Source of the DNA: Siphonodentalium dalli
Taxonomy: Eukaryota; Mollusca; Scaphopoda; Gadilida; Siphonodentaliidae
Length of the DNA stretch: 64,000 nucleotides
Reading direction: 5' to 3'
NCBI GenBank assembly: GCA_032622095.1
Contig: CP136068.1
Coordinates: 156,203,151-156,267,150, forward strand
Part shown: positions 9,240 to 20,100 of the stretch, piece by piece
How the letters are laid out: every line of letters starts with the position of its first letter
Position numbering within the stretch: the first letter of the stretch is position 1
The notes under the pieces: generated by a model
The model's input: the letters and a program-made list of their open reading frames with translations, nothing else
The model's database searches: none
Told to the model about the DNA's origin: nothing
Position numbers and translations under genes: made by a program

Positions 9240-11252
9240 TTAAATGTAGCTACGATCCAGATAACATTGATGCATTTTGATGAATGAGACGACTCTGTCT
9301 GGCACCAAGCCGACAAACAGCACCCGACTATCTGCGACCGCTCGAGCAGATAAACATTGCAAGCTGAGTAACCCCAAATCTTCATCTATTTCATCTGGAA
9401 GCAAATCCACAAAAGTCTTGCCGTCTTTGTTTCTGATGTCACGATGAGGTTGTGTATCAAGAAGAGTGTCTATAACCAGTTTGTATTCCCAAAAAGGACT
9501 AACATAATCACTAATATTAGAATAATACCTAATACGATGAGCAGCATCATATGTTTCATATCCTTGGGAAGCAGCCGTCATGAGGCACGAATTACCATTG
9601 TAATCTCTATAATTAACATCAAATCCACATTCAAGAAGGAATGATGTTAGGCGGTTATTAGGAATGTATAACTCATTTAAGCTTTCCAGGATATGGCTAA
9701 GATGCATATAGCTGATTTTTTTATCCAAAGCAAAATGTAGAATACTCCGTCCATCGTTATCGACTGGATTCATTCTAGCAACCTCACTGTAGAACACTTT
9801 TAATTCTTCAGTTTCTTCACTCGATAAAGAGAACAGCTGGCTCTCATCAATTTCAAACGCACAGTCAATATGCAGAAAAACATTAATAAACAGGACGGCA
9901 AAGGAAAATATCTGATGGCGCTGTGACTTAAGATGTTCAAAAAGATTGTTACCAGGCATCGTTGCATTTACTAAAGTTCTCAGAAAACTCATCAGATACT
10001 GAAACGAGCCGTGAAGGTTATTGACCAATAATTTATCAAGGAGCCGGCTGGTCTTGTCTTCTAAAAATTGCACAGTTTTGCTTGCCAGATGTGGATAATT
10101 GTAAGACAGAGAGAGAGCATGATCAAGCAATTTCTCCTCATGTTGTGCCTCAGTCCTATTATGAACTTGATATCCGAGGGGCCTACCCAAGGTGCTAACA
10201 TACAATAGATTATCCTCACCGAGAACTCGTTCATAAATGAGAAGAGACTGTGCAAACAAAGGTTTCTGTTTGGATAGAACTTCCCCCAATTCTTCCATGG
10301 TTTGTGGTTCTCGCTCATAAGAGAACACTTCGTATTTTTTATCAGGCAGTATTTTGTGTGTTGGCTGATCCGGATTTCGAAATCTTATTTTCATTGCTCG
10401 TTCCCACAACTTTACAGTGAATTGGTTTGGTTCTACCGCGTCCCCCTCAATCTGTGATTGTGCACCTAGAAGTTCTAACGCATCGGCAATGTCTCCATCG
10501 GTTTGTTTTGTATGCAGTATGAGATACTCAACCATGATTTCATTCCCAATAAAGGCAGCGTACTTGAGAACATTATTCTGAAATCCATCTTGATGATACT
10601 CAGCTCCGTGTGACAATAGAATTTCAACACATTCTATTGTTTGTTCTTCTATATATTGTTTTTCTAGATCTATGGCGTAATGAAGTGCTGTAAAGCCTAT
10701 AGCATCCCGAACATTCACATCAGCACCGTTTTCTAATAAAAACTGTATTATTTTCTTATGTTTTGAAAATAACATCAGGCAGCTTATTTTCTTAACATCC
10801 CCAGAACATCGGCTCATAGCATTAACATCAGCACCTCTGTCTATGAGAACTTTCATAATAATCAGTGCAGTATCCAAAGTTGCAGGCCGACGAAGATCAT
10901 CATCAAACGAGTCACACACTGACATAAGAGGAGATATGAATTCACCACGTGAATCTGTAATTGCATTGACATCTACACCTCCGTCCATGATAATTTTCAT
11001 AATAACCAGGCGTGTTTGCAAAGACAGGTCTGGCGTTGATATTGGGTCACATGCTATTATGAAAGGAGACTTCATAGAAGTCATATTCCTTTTACCACAC
11101 TGACGTTTGTCCACATTAAGATCTACACCAGCATCTATCAAGAGTTTCACTTCATTCACATTGCCTTCTTTAATTGCCTGAAAAAGAAGGCGTTTTTTTT
11201 CTCTTGGATCTACAAATTTTCTGATAAAGCTGTCATTATGGTCTGCATCCAT
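9240..11252 (-). CDS. fem1: FEM-1 family ankyrin protein (CUL2 E3 ligase substrate receptor)
   Basis: A 670-residue intronless frame with ATG at 11250-11252 (context CAAAACATGG). An in-frame TAG ten codons upstream (11280-11282) supports this start. FEM-1 proteins bind Elongin B/C and CUL2 and present substrates carrying C-terminal degrons for ubiquitination in the cytosol or nucleus. Seen here: N-terminal ankyrin repeats at about 21-48, 60-97, 104-146, 155-182, 186-219 and 226-250; then the FEM-1 junction ALELLGA (258-264); a region like the FEM1 TPR segment with LLIYERVLGEDN (337-348) and HALSLS (378-383); C-terminal ankyrins GRSILHFALD (501-510), LLECGFDVN (539-547) and DIRNKDGKT (605-613); a VHL/BC-box-like LLSLQCLSARAV (628-639); and a tail VPDRVVSF like that of FEM1B. 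The length fits FEM1 (about 620-670). The N-terminal ankyrins are divergent and contain inserts, so the degron specificity is probably not that of FEM1A/B/C. Orthology within the family is unresolved. A second gene copy existed nearby (4662-4871). Confidence 0.88.
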   Translation of the reverse strand: MDADHNDSFIRKFVDPREKKRLLFQAIKEGNVNEVKLLIDAGVDLNVDKRQCGKRNMTSMKSPFIIACDPISTPDLSLQTRLVIMKIIMDGGVDVNAITDSRGEFISPLMSVCDSFDDDLRRPATLDTALIIMKVLIDRGADVNAMSRCSGDVKKISCLMLFSKHKKIIQFLLENGADVNVRDAIGFTALHYAIDLEKQYIEEQTIECVEILLSHGAEYHQDGFQNNVLKYAAFIGNEIMVEYLILHTKQTDGDIADALELLGAQSQIEGDAVEPNQFTVKLWERAMKIRFRNPDQPTHKILPDKKYEVFSYEREPQTMEELGEVLSKQKPLFAQSLLIYERVLGEDNLLYVSTLGRPLGYQVHNRTEAQHEEKLLDHALSLSYNYPHLASKTVQFLEDKTSRLLDKLLVNNLHGSFQYLMSFLRTLVNATMPGNNLFEHLKSQRHQIFSFAVLFINVFLHIDCAFEIDESQLFSLSSEETEELKVFYSEVARMNPVDNDGRSILHFALDKKISYMHLSHILESLNELYIPNNRLTSFLLECGFDVNYRDYNGNSCLMTAASQGYETYDAAHRIRYYSNISDYVSPFWEYKLVIDTLLDTQPHRDIRNKDGKTFVDLLPDEIDEDLGLLSLQCLSARAVADSRVLFVGLVPDRVVSFIKMHQCYLDRSYI

Positions 11253-12332
11253 GTTTTGAGTTGGAACAGCTCCAGTAATCTATAGCAACTCACTTGTATG
11301 ACACCAATGATCCAATCACAGGTACTTCCACACAGATCACAGATGCCTTGTATGAATGTAGCACCTCTTCGTCAGTTTAATGATACTGGAAAATAAAAAC
11401 AAAATGTAAGGCCAATATAAAAATAAAATGATTGGTTTGCATCTCCTCCCGACCATATTTTTGATGTAAACATTATTTTTTCCATATAATTAAAAAAAAA
11501 AACAATGCATTGTACAAAATATGAAGTGTGAATATTGGTTGTATGGAGGGGATCCAACATCAAGCATAACGCTTATGGGGGTCGTTTTCTATTTTTAGTC
11601 CCCTCCTCAAATTTGTTTATATTTGGATATCCTTTATGAAAACTTTTTTATCATGCCTAAGCCTTCAAATTACATTTCAAATAGTGTTGTAATGATTAGT
11701 CGACTAATCAATGTCTACAGCTCCCAATGTGAATTCTGTATTTTGCCAAACATTGTACATACTTCCCAGAGTTAATAAGAGTTAAATGACTATAATGTAG
11801 ATACATGGCAGTGCCGCATGTTTATATAGCACTTTCCGCAGATGTGACAGTTTTAAAAATGCAACATATTCAGTATGCTCAAAATGTAGCACATAAGTCG
11901 TGCACCGATCGTGAGATTACTGGGTCATGAGGTGTTCCAAGTTCTACGACGGTTAATTTGACATTCAGGACTCACAGTTTCAACTTTTTTTTATCAATAC
12001 CAGTGGTTGAAGAACGAAAAAAACAAAAACATTAAAATAATATGCTTAAATCTGAAAAAAAACCCTCAAAATGTAGACATTCTAACTATTTATTATATGA
12101 CTATCGTTTTTCATTCCCCAATACCACTATAGTAAAGTGATCATTTCCCGACCATCGGATCAGCTACAGTTTGATCTGATGTCATACCACCCTTCTCTAT
12201 CTCGCATACTGCGCATGACCGGAAAAAGCAGGACAGTTCTTTCTTTATTTTTGATACTAGCTAGCGAGCGTGTGCAATTGGTTTCATTTCATAATGAGAG
12301 AAATTGTGCTTTTCAAATAAAAAGCATGTCAT
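11253..12332. other. FEM-1 upstream flank, otherwise no gene
   Basis: On the minus strand TTTTTATTTTCCAG ends at 11386, a good polypyrimidine-AG acceptor, so 11253-11385 may be the 5' UTR part of the coding exon, with a non-coding first exon further up. This is inference from the motif only. The remaining ~950 bp show nothing I can name. Confidence 0.35.
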
Positions 12333-12342
12333 ATAATAAACC

Positions 12343-12508
12343 TGTTATCGCTGCAGTGAATTGATCTGGGCTTCGCATCACGTTTCGATGAAGAGGTCAG
12401 ATCGCTGGATCAAACTAGACGCCTGCGGCAGCTCGTTTGATCCAGCGATCTGACCTCTTCAACTCGACGTGATACTTCGCCCCAGGTCAATTCACTGCAG
12501 CGATAACA
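12343..12508. repeat. Long palindrome, probable foldback MITE
   Basis: Left arm TGTTATCGCTGCAGTGAATT ... GGTCAGATCGCTGGATCAAAC and right arm its inverse, with the centre around GACGCCTGCGGCAGCTCG. Arms are about 75 bp with few mismatches; a looser match extends to 12333-12517. It is the only copy in this window, so the target site is unknown. Confidence 0.7.
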
Positions 12509-12929
12509 TGTATTTATCACTAACACCTTTAATAAATGTAAAGCAGCCATTCCTGCTATGGTATTTGTATGCAAAGTTATCTTTATCTGTAACTTGGAAC
12601 AAAAGCCGATGTACCGGTAATACGAAATTTACCTGCAAATAAGTGTCGGGGAAAACTGAAATAAGATGTATTATCACTAATCATTTAAAATTTCACGCGA
12701 TTAGAAACTTTTTATTTTTGTTTTATTACACTCCTATGCGCGATTTCCATTGAAACGCTGTTAATTAAAAATGATAATGTCACTAGTGAATTATGACATT
12801 TCTCGTGACGTCATTGACGTTACGTCGCTTACTGATCTAGACTGAAATTTCTATGGTTAATCTTTCTCCACATCGGGAGTTTCATGCATTAATTATGTGT
12901 GTTTTATTCATATTTGGCAAACCAAATTG

Positions 12930-13129
12930 ATGCAGGAGTGTAATAAATAGAGTAATCAATTAGTTCCCAGAATTACGTTAAATAATTCACTCGAGGCGAG
13001 AGACGTATAGGTAAAAAAAACTCGTGCACTAAGGCGCACTCATTTATTACCAACGTCTCTCGCCCCCAGTGTATTATTTAATGTAATTCTCGGAACCAAT
13101 TGATTACTCTATTTATTACACTCCTGCAT
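12930..13129. repeat. Long palindrome, probable foldback MITE
   Basis: The arms begin ATGCAGGAGTGTAATAAATA and close with the inverse; the inner arms are GGCGAGAGACGT / ACGTCTCTCGCC around GCACTAAGGCGC. A single ATTACACTCCTATG at about 12727 resembles its end, hinting at a second, degraded copy just upstream. Confidence 0.7.
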
Positions 13130-13291
13130 CTACTTTCTTTCGGGCCAGACTTTAAAAATGGTGTCGCCTTAATAGCATGCGAAAAAAAATCTGTTTTACA
13201 ATTTATTTTATACCTGTTGTGTTGATCTCTCGCTTTCAACATTTGTGAACATAATCATTACATAAAGTTATTTTGTCAATTGAATCAATTA

Positions 13292-13480
13292 CAATAATGC
13301 TCTAAATAATCGACCCCTTAACAGCAGAATTATGGGTAACATTTCAGGATTTAGTCGGAAATATGGCTTGTTGCCGAGAGCTTTCCAATGAATGGCAACA
13401 AGCTTTATTTTCGATTAAATCCTGAAAAGTTTCCCATAATTCTGCTGTGGTTAAAGAGTCGATTAATTAGAGCATTACTG
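13292..13480. mobile_element. Family T foldback MITE
   Basis: Complete arms (CAATAATGCTCTAAATAATC to its inverse) with one side of the centre shortened (GCCGAGAGCTTTCC) and the usual left-arm CCAC lost from TTAACAGCAG. TA flank on the right. Confidence 0.8.
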
Positions 13481-13504
13481 TATTGTCCTTTGAACAGTGC
13501 TAGT

Positions 13505-14256
13505 AACGGGCGACTAGCCACTTCGACTTTTGGGATTTGACTTTTCGATTCCAGAATCTCAGATTCGTTACAGCACTAATATCAATGACCCCATTCTTCA
13601 GTCTATTTTGATCAAATATGACAATCTAAATCACCTTGTACAATTTAATATAGGATACTAGCTATCAAGGAATAAAATTTAAAAATAAAATTCGACCTCC
13701 CGCCATTTTTCTGAAAATGTTGTATGTAAATCTAGGAATTTATTTATATTGGCCAAACCAATCATAAGGAAGTGGTGAAAATGGAGAAAATTCCAACAAT
13801 GAAGGTGTCAAGGACACTGTAGCTCAACTTAGAAAGGGATTAATTTGTCATATACTATGTATTAAAGGGGGATAAGAATGAGGAATATCAACAAGTTGTA
13901 CCGTGATTGTATTAATGTCAATGTTTCAGGTTTCTTATGATTTATTTACTAAAATGATAGCTTTTGTGAAGCAAAGTATTTTCTCATGGGAACCTAACGT
14001 ATTTCTCATCATATTTTTAATATACAAATTAGCGAGATCTCAATAGAAAGATTCTGAAGAGATTATCTGAAAATCTTGTGAGAAAAAAAATCTCGAGAAA
14101 TAATTTTCGCATAAAATAATTGTCAAGAGAAAAATTTCTCGGGAGGAAAAAATCTTGTGAGAAAAATAACTTGCGCTAAAAGAATCTCGCGAGAATTATC
14201 TGAGATTTGTTTTAATTTAAAAAAAAATGTGCAGTACCTAATTAATGAGACAACTA
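13505..14256. repeat. Paralogous non-coding block P, copy 2
   Basis: Counterpart of 520-1548. It has a single TTAA at 13862-13865 where copy 1 carries the PB1 element. The A/T-rich part 14080-14220 is an imperfect run of TCTCGAGAAAT-like words (clustered TTGTGAGAAAA / CTCGCGAGAA), also in copy 1 near 1380-1480. Confidence 0.75.
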
Positions 14257-14474
14257 CAGTAATGTCCTAAATAATCGACCCCTAAACCACAGCAGAATTA
14301 AGGGTAACTTTTCAGGATTTAGTCAGAAATATGGCTTGTTGCCATTCATCGGAAAGCTCTCAGCGAAAACTTTCCGATGAATGGCAACAAGCCATATTTC
14401 CGACTAAATCCTGAAATGTTACTGTACCCATAACTCTGCTGTGGTTAGGGTGTCGATTATTTAGAGCATTACTG
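14257..14474. mobile_element. Family T foldback MITE
   Basis: Full-length palindrome between TA dinucleotides, centre AGCTCTCAGCGAAAACTTTCC. Orthologous in position to the truncated copy at 1549-1637, so this insertion predates the block P duplication. Confidence 0.85.
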
Positions 14475-14903
14475 TACATGCAACTTTGCAATCTTAAATA
14501 AAATTTTGAGCATTCAGAAAGAGTAGAAAATGGTTAAATTCCTCAGCAGAATTGATAAAAGTACAAGTTGAAAAAAGACATCAAATATAAGTTAATTATG
14601 TTTATTCTCATTGTGTCAGCGGTTAACTGGACACATGTACAGAAGGGCAATGTCACAAGCCACTATATAAAAAAAAACACAAATATGATAGGAGGATGAA
14701 AATCTGTAGTAATCTTAAAATAACTATTGTCCAGCCAAATAATATCTCTTTATTTAACTATTTCTGATTCTTTTTCTGATATGGTTGAACATTTAGTGAA
14801 TCTCTTTGTTTGCACATGTATATTAAATTATATAGTCATATCATGATCAATAAGGAAACACTTTGTATCTGCATGACTACATCGTCATAGTCACTAAGAC
14901 TTT
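14475..14903. other. No gene seen
   Basis: AT-rich DNA without a supportable frame. It includes GGGCAATGTCACAAGCCACTATAT (compare 1647-1670 in block P copy 1), so block P continues here for some tens of bases. Confidence 0.45.
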
Positions 14904-15300
14904 TTAACCCTTTACCCAAACAGAACGGCCCTGTGCCAATGCATTCTCTTATATATGCGAGTCGACCATAGGTCACCTCGCATATATAAGAGAATGCATT
15001 GGCTTAACACATTAAAAATTTAAAATTGTTAAAGAATGTAAGAAAAAATGGTAAAAAAAAGATTTTTTTAGGCCAATGCATTCTCTTATACAGTGTATAT
15101 GCGAGGCGACCTATGGTCAACTCGCATATATAAGAGAATGCATTGGCACAGGGCATAACTGTAACCATCACAATGTGGTCAATGAGCCGGTTCCAATGAT
15201 ATCCATATTTGTATGGTTTTATTGAGACAGACACAAGATAATTTAGGCTGTTGCAGCTTTATTTGGCCGTTTTTGGCCGGTTTGTTAGGTAAAGGGTTAA
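14904..15300. mobile_element. PB1 piggyBac-like MITE with twin hairpins
   Basis: TTAA at both ends. The second hairpin carries a 5-bp CAGTG insertion in its stem (about 15089-15095), and GTTAGGTAAAGGG replaces the usual GTTGGG at the right terminus. Otherwise it matches PB1. Confidence 0.85.
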
Positions 15301-16515
15301 TGTCATATTTTGAACAATCAGCCAATGTATTCTTCAGGAAGAGCACATCATGATTGCACCAATTTCAGAGGTCTGCTGCTCAGATGTGAAGAAATATTTA
15401 ACTGCCCCTGAATATTTAGTGATCTTTCTGCCCGTCTCCTGAAAAATAAATCATTAATTAGAATTAATATCAATGATTATCATCAGCATGCATGATACCA
15501 AAGTATTTTACATAACTTCATGGGAGTAAATAACTTCATGTCAGATAGTACATACATTTAGTCTAATCTAGAGTTAAATTTAGGCCAAACAATATAAGAT
15601 ATTTGATTCTCAGGCAATTTTTTGTGAAAATCAATGCGGGCGCGCAGGTTTCATTGTTATTTTGTTTTGCCCATAGTAAGCATGGGTTATTATACCATCA
15701 CAGGGCCAGAAAATGTAGGATATTAATTATTTTAATCTGATATAAAGAATGACAAATTATGACATTATACTACCCGTTCACCATATAGGGAATATGTAGA
15801 ACGATATATACATGTATATTGACATAATTTTAATATCGGCACAACAATTTTCAACAACATGCGGACTTGCATATCTGATTAATATAGAAATACAGAACGT
15901 AAATAAAGTCGAAACGAAAAGATAAAGTGACCTTCCAAACTTTCATAGAAAGTCTTGATTCACTTATTCTGCTAAATACTTAAGAGACTATATGTACCTC
16001 AATGGATGATAGACAATAAAACTTCAAATAACCATCATAAACATGGCTAATAAACATGTACACCACTTGTCAAAATGTGTTCGTCCCTTCGAACACAATA
16101 GTGTAGACAGGGGGGACCTCTATCTTGCAGGGTTACTTTCTTACTGTGCAAAGGTCTCCAAGGTTAGGTTGGCGGACAACATTTAATATCCAACTTCCTG
16201 CTTTTATCAAAATATTTCAACACATTTGACCAATAAACTTGGGTGACAATATACCTGATAGTTATCATTGCCTAAGGTCTATTGTTGATTACCCACACAT
16301 ACACAGTTGTATTTAGCTCCTATTCGATATTTGAAACAACTGATTTCCGTATGACAGTTTCCTATTTTCGTCTTACCGGTTTACAAATACAGCGAAATCC
16401 AAATTAAAAATAAAATCGTCCCACAAGCAGCCACAAGGACCATTTTTTTTATGCGGCGATGCATGAGAATCAAAACTCTTTTTTTGCGGCCTTAGTTGTG
16501 GCCTGCATCATATTT
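15301..16515. other. No gene seen
   Basis: About 1.2 kb of AT-rich DNA (local GC-rich spots at 15636-15650 and 16108-16125). No long frame, no recognised repeat. Confidence 0.45.
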
Positions 16516-16972
16516 GCGACCCGCCATATCAAATCCAGTCGTAAGTCGGGATTTGTTTACCCTGTGCCAATGCATTCTCTTATATATGCGAGTCGACCAT
16601 AGGTCGCCTCACATATATAAGAGAATGCATTGGCCTAACAATTTTTTATCATTTTTTTAAAAATAAATGTTTCTTAAAATTTTTAGGACATAAAATAAAA
16701 AACATCCATTACCCTGCAGGGAGCCCCACACATATATAGAAGCATATAGAAGAGTGTCGTCTGCACATGTTTGTCTGGGGCTCTGTATGGGTGAAATTAT
16801 AAAATTGTTAAAGAATACAAGAAAAAATTATTAAAATTGTAAAAAATTGTTAGGCCAATGCATTCTCTTATATATGCGAGGCGACCTATGGTCGACTCGC
16901 ATATATAAGAGAATGCATTGGCACAGGGTAAAAAAATCCCGACTTACGACTGGATTTGATATGGCGGGTCAC
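16516..16972. mobile_element. Twin-hairpin element with a fourth terminus
   Basis: The same two 67-bp hairpins (about 16564-16632 and 16855-16922) are framed not by CCCTTT ends but by CGACCCGCCATATCAAATCC / its inverse, followed inward by AGTCGTAAGTCGGGATTT. The flanks read ATTTG on both sides, a possible but weak target duplication. Between the hairpins lies an extra ~110 bp (16683-16795) with its own CAGGGAGCCCCACA / TGTCTGGGGCTCTG inverted ends. Confidence 0.7.
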
Positions 16973-17090
16973 ATTTGTATAGTAAAACCTTTCTAAACTG
17001 AACACCCTTTGGACGAGCCCATCTGTTGAGTTAAGAGAGGTTTTATTATAATATCCTGAATCATATTTGTATACCAATCTACTGATAGTA

Positions 17091-17253
17091 CAGTAATGCT
17101 CTAATTAATCGACTCCATAACCACAGCAGAATTATGGGTAATTTTTCAGGAGAACTTTCTGATGAATGGCAACAAGCCATATTTCCGATTAAATCCTGAA
17201 AAATTACCCATAATGCTGCGTAGTCATGGAGTCGATTAATTGGGGCATTACTG
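17091..17253. mobile_element. Family T MITE, internally deleted
   Basis: CAGTAATGCTCTAATTAATC to the inverse, flanked by TA, but 163 bp long: part of the left arm (GATTTAGTCGGAAATATGGC) is missing, leaving asymmetric arms. Confidence 0.8.
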
Positions 17254-17347
17254 TATATTCTTGCATCAGGTTATTTAAAAATAATTTAATCACAAGCTGT
17301 CAATCAACATAATACTATAAAACCATTAGTTGTCACACATTTAGCCA

Positions 17348-17889
17348 TTAACCCTTTCAGTGCCAAGTCCGATTTTTGTATCAACCCATATACCCTATGC
17401 CAATGCATTCTCTTATATATGCGAGGCGACCTATGGTCGACTCGCATATATAAGAGAATGCATTGGCATAGGGTATATGGGTTGATACAAAAATCGCATT
17501 GGCCTAACAAATTTTCATTTGTTATTATTTTTTACAATTTTTTACAATTTTAATAATTTTTTCTTATATTCTACTCTCTTTCAGTGACAGACTTATTTTG
17601 TAAGTTTAGTACCAGGGAATCTTACGTTTTTCATGGGCATAAAAATTATTACTATGAATACTTGGTGATAGTTTTGAGTTATAACATGCCCCTAAGGTTT
17701 TAACCAGTTTGTTTTTAAATTCGCCATAGCATGCTTAAGCATACCCAAAAAAAATTCAACCCCAAAAAAAAAATCTACAAAAAAAAATCATAATATTTTT
17801 TTATTTTTTTAGGGCCGATTTTACAGACCGTAAATTAGGGCCGATGAGATCGGGCCCTGCTCATCGGCCCCTAGCACTAAAAGGGTTAA
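17348..17889. mobile_element. PB2 piggyBac-like MITE
   Basis: TTAA flanks. Left terminus CCCTTTCAGTGCCAAGTCCG, right terminus CTAGCACTAAAAGGG. One hairpin (about 17399-17465) sits inside a larger inverted repeat of ATATGGGTTGATACAAAAATC. The right half holds a TTTTCATGGGCAT / AGCATGCTTAAGCAT stretch common to PB2. Confidence 0.8.
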
Positions 17890-18113
17890 AGTTATTTCTC
17901 AATAACCTGAAATTTCTTGACTACAGTACTTCTGCTATTGAATGACAGCACTCACAGTAGCATCGTACCATATGACAACGCTTATATACCGCCTGCCTAA
18001 AATGTACATGAAAACTATTTGATACTTTTTGCGATATAAACTGGGATTCCAATACTGCATAAAAAATCATTCAGTTAGTATTGCTCTGCCATTAAATTTA
18101 CTGCTAATTACCT
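17890..18113. repeat. Duplicated flank B, copy 1
   Basis: About 224 bp directly after the PB2 element are nearly identical to 20749-20968 (AAGTTATTTCTCAATAACC ... TTTACTGCTAAT). The PB2 element and its right flank were copied together, so this is a segmental copy of a locus rather than two transpositions. Confidence 0.8.
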
Positions 18114-18239
18114 AGAAAAATCAACAAGACTCAATCAAGCTAACATTTGCAAATAAATGTCGTTTCAGAAACTAAAAACATGTGTCACATTACATGCATA
18201 ATATTTATAGAACACCTGCGGTCACAGCTGATCAATCAG

Positions 18240-18926
18240 TTAGCCCTTTCAGTGCCAAGTCCAATTTTTGTATCAACCCATATTTCCTTGATCATTTTTC
18301 AAATTTATTGATTATAATAATGTGATACATTGATGGAAAGAGATCTGAGAGTTCTTTTCATCACCAGCCCTGTGAATTAAGGAAAATTTGCCTAAGAAAT
18401 ATTTTTGCCTAGGTGAAAGAAATCGGCCTAGGCAAAAATAGATTTTACCTAGGCAATTTTGCATCTCAAATCAATATGATTCAATAATAACCTGAAATGC
18501 TTAGTTATTTTGGAGAACATTTCCAGGCCACTACTCTGACATCATATATGACATATATATACATTCCACAAATCATCTCCAAAACTAGTGCCCTTTAATA
18601 TGGGTAGCTAGTTAATGGCCCAGTGCCATGGAAACAATTTTAGGACAATATATGTAAAGAGTGATTTAAGGAAGTCATTTTGGCTATAGAGGTTCTATTT
18701 CTGATAGACACAAATCAATTTTAGTATTAACCCAATGAACTTGTTTTACCTAGGCAATATAATTGCCTAGGCAAACTGATTTTGCCTCTGCTTTTACCTA
18801 GGCATTGCCTAGGATAATTCCCAGGGCTGCATCACTGTATCACATTATTATAATCAATAAATTTGAAATATGATCAAGGAAATATGGGGTCGATACAAAA
18901 ATCGGACTTGGCTCTGAAAGGGTTAA
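18240..18926. mobile_element. Long-armed PB2-type element
   Basis: Ends TTAGCCCTTTCAGTGCCAAG and CTCTGAAAGGGTTAA. The inverted arms extend ~85 bp (to AATAATGTGATACA), longer than in other PB2 copies, and the hairpin cassette is absent. A second element (18365-18829) is nested in its loop. Confidence 0.75.
18365..18829. mobile_element. Nested element, CAGCCCTG ends, 6-bp CATCAC duplication
   Basis: Terminal CAGCCCTGTGAATTA and TAATTCCCAGGGCTG, flanked by CATCAC at 18359-18364 and 18830-18835. Removing it restores a hairpin in the host PB2-type element, which supports the boundaries. The interior has repeated TTGCCTAGGCAA words. Fragments of the same family lie at 59840-60070 and 60428-60482. 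Confidence 0.65.
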
Positions 18927-19265
18927 TCAGAGTGTGTATACTGTGTGGTTGCATCTCTTAATTTGCAATAAATTATGCACAACATCTCTCACACTTTCAT
19001 TCATCAAAAATCTTAGTGCCTATTTTTATGAATGATCTTAAAGATTTCAAATGGTTTCACTATCAAACAAGTTTGGTACCGGTAACTCTGAAATTAATCT
19101 TATTTTCTCAAGAAATTTAAACACATACTTTAATATGGAAATATATCTCTCAAAGTTGATTATAAACTATATTTATTCCTTTGGTAAAATTCCTTTCCGA
19201 AACATGAAATTCAAGTTAATTAAAATGCCTTTTTTCTCTTATATTACTGGAAGTAGCAAATTTAA
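18927..19265. other. No gene seen
   Basis: A 76-codon frame at 19051-19281 is AT-rich and runs into the M repeat, so it is not called. Nothing else recognised. Confidence 0.45.
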
Positions 19266-19806
19266 ACAAGAGCATCGCTAGGGCGTGGCAAAATACGCCC
19301 TTTAGCCATTTCGAATTGTACTATCGCAAAATAAGATAATACTTTGAGCTTACATTTGAAGAAAATCTGATATACCCCTAATTTCAATGCCAAAATGTGG
19401 TCAAATTCTAAGTCGATAAATGGCCATAACTCATGTAAAAATAATTAGACAGAACCTATATTCAAACTTGGCCTGTAGTTTTAGCTGGGAAATACACATA
19501 CCAGCTTTGGTTCAGCTCAAATAATCAAAACTGAAGTTATCGGTCGGAAACCAAAAATGTTAACAGACGGTCAAATTCCAAGTCGAAAAAGGGCCGTAAC
19601 TCATGTAAAAATAATTGGACGGAACCCATATTCGAACTTGGCCTGTATCTTTAGCTGGGAAATACACATACCAACTTTGGTTGAGATCAAATAATCCAAA
19701 CTGTAGTTATCGATCGGAAACCAAAAATGTTAACGGACGGACGGAGACAGACGGACAGACAGACTGATAACATAATACGACCTTTTTTCAAAAAGGGCGT
19801 ATAATT
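19266..19806. repeat. Mollusc-type dispersed repeat M, full copy
   Basis: Head hairpin AGGGCGTGGCAAAATACGCCC, then two tandem ~165-bp modules (AAGTCGAAAAAGGGCCGTAA ... CGGTCGGAAACCAAAAATG) and a GACGGACAGACAGAC tail ending AAAAAGGGCGTATA. Nearly identical to 54195-54715. Confidence 0.75.
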
Positions 19807-19984
19807 ATACATACTGGTTTCTCTGGTGTTTTTGTTTGTTTTCTGTTTTCTGTTTTTTTATTAATAAATTAGAAATTTAGTACTTGATAAATAAAATTTT
19901 AGCTGTTGTCAGTTAGGTATTTTAACTATGATTAAACTTATTTCAATTTGCATAAAATTGTTATGTTACCCTGTTCTATGTATG

Positions 19985-20100
19985 TGTTTATTTATATATG
20001 TATTTGTTTTACAGTCGGTCAAATGCTCTTCAGAGCTTGTGTTTGTAATATGTTTAAATACCTCGGACTTTTAAATAAAATTTATCTTATCTTATCTTAC
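19985..20100 (+). mobile_element. Possible non-LTR retrotransposon 3' tail
   Basis: TTCAGAGCTTGTGTTTGTAA ... CTTTTAAATAAAATTTATC followed by (TTATC)n at 20082-20099. Short-repeat tails after an AATAAA-like word are typical of LINE ends. No reverse-transcriptase frame remains. Confidence 0.35.

Noticed and set aside
16683-16795. A separate hAT insertion between the twin hairpins (CAGGGAGCCCCACA ends)
   Set aside because: The inverted ends are suggestive, but the flanking 8-mers (TTACCCTG and TATGGGTG) do not match, so it is only mentioned within the host element.
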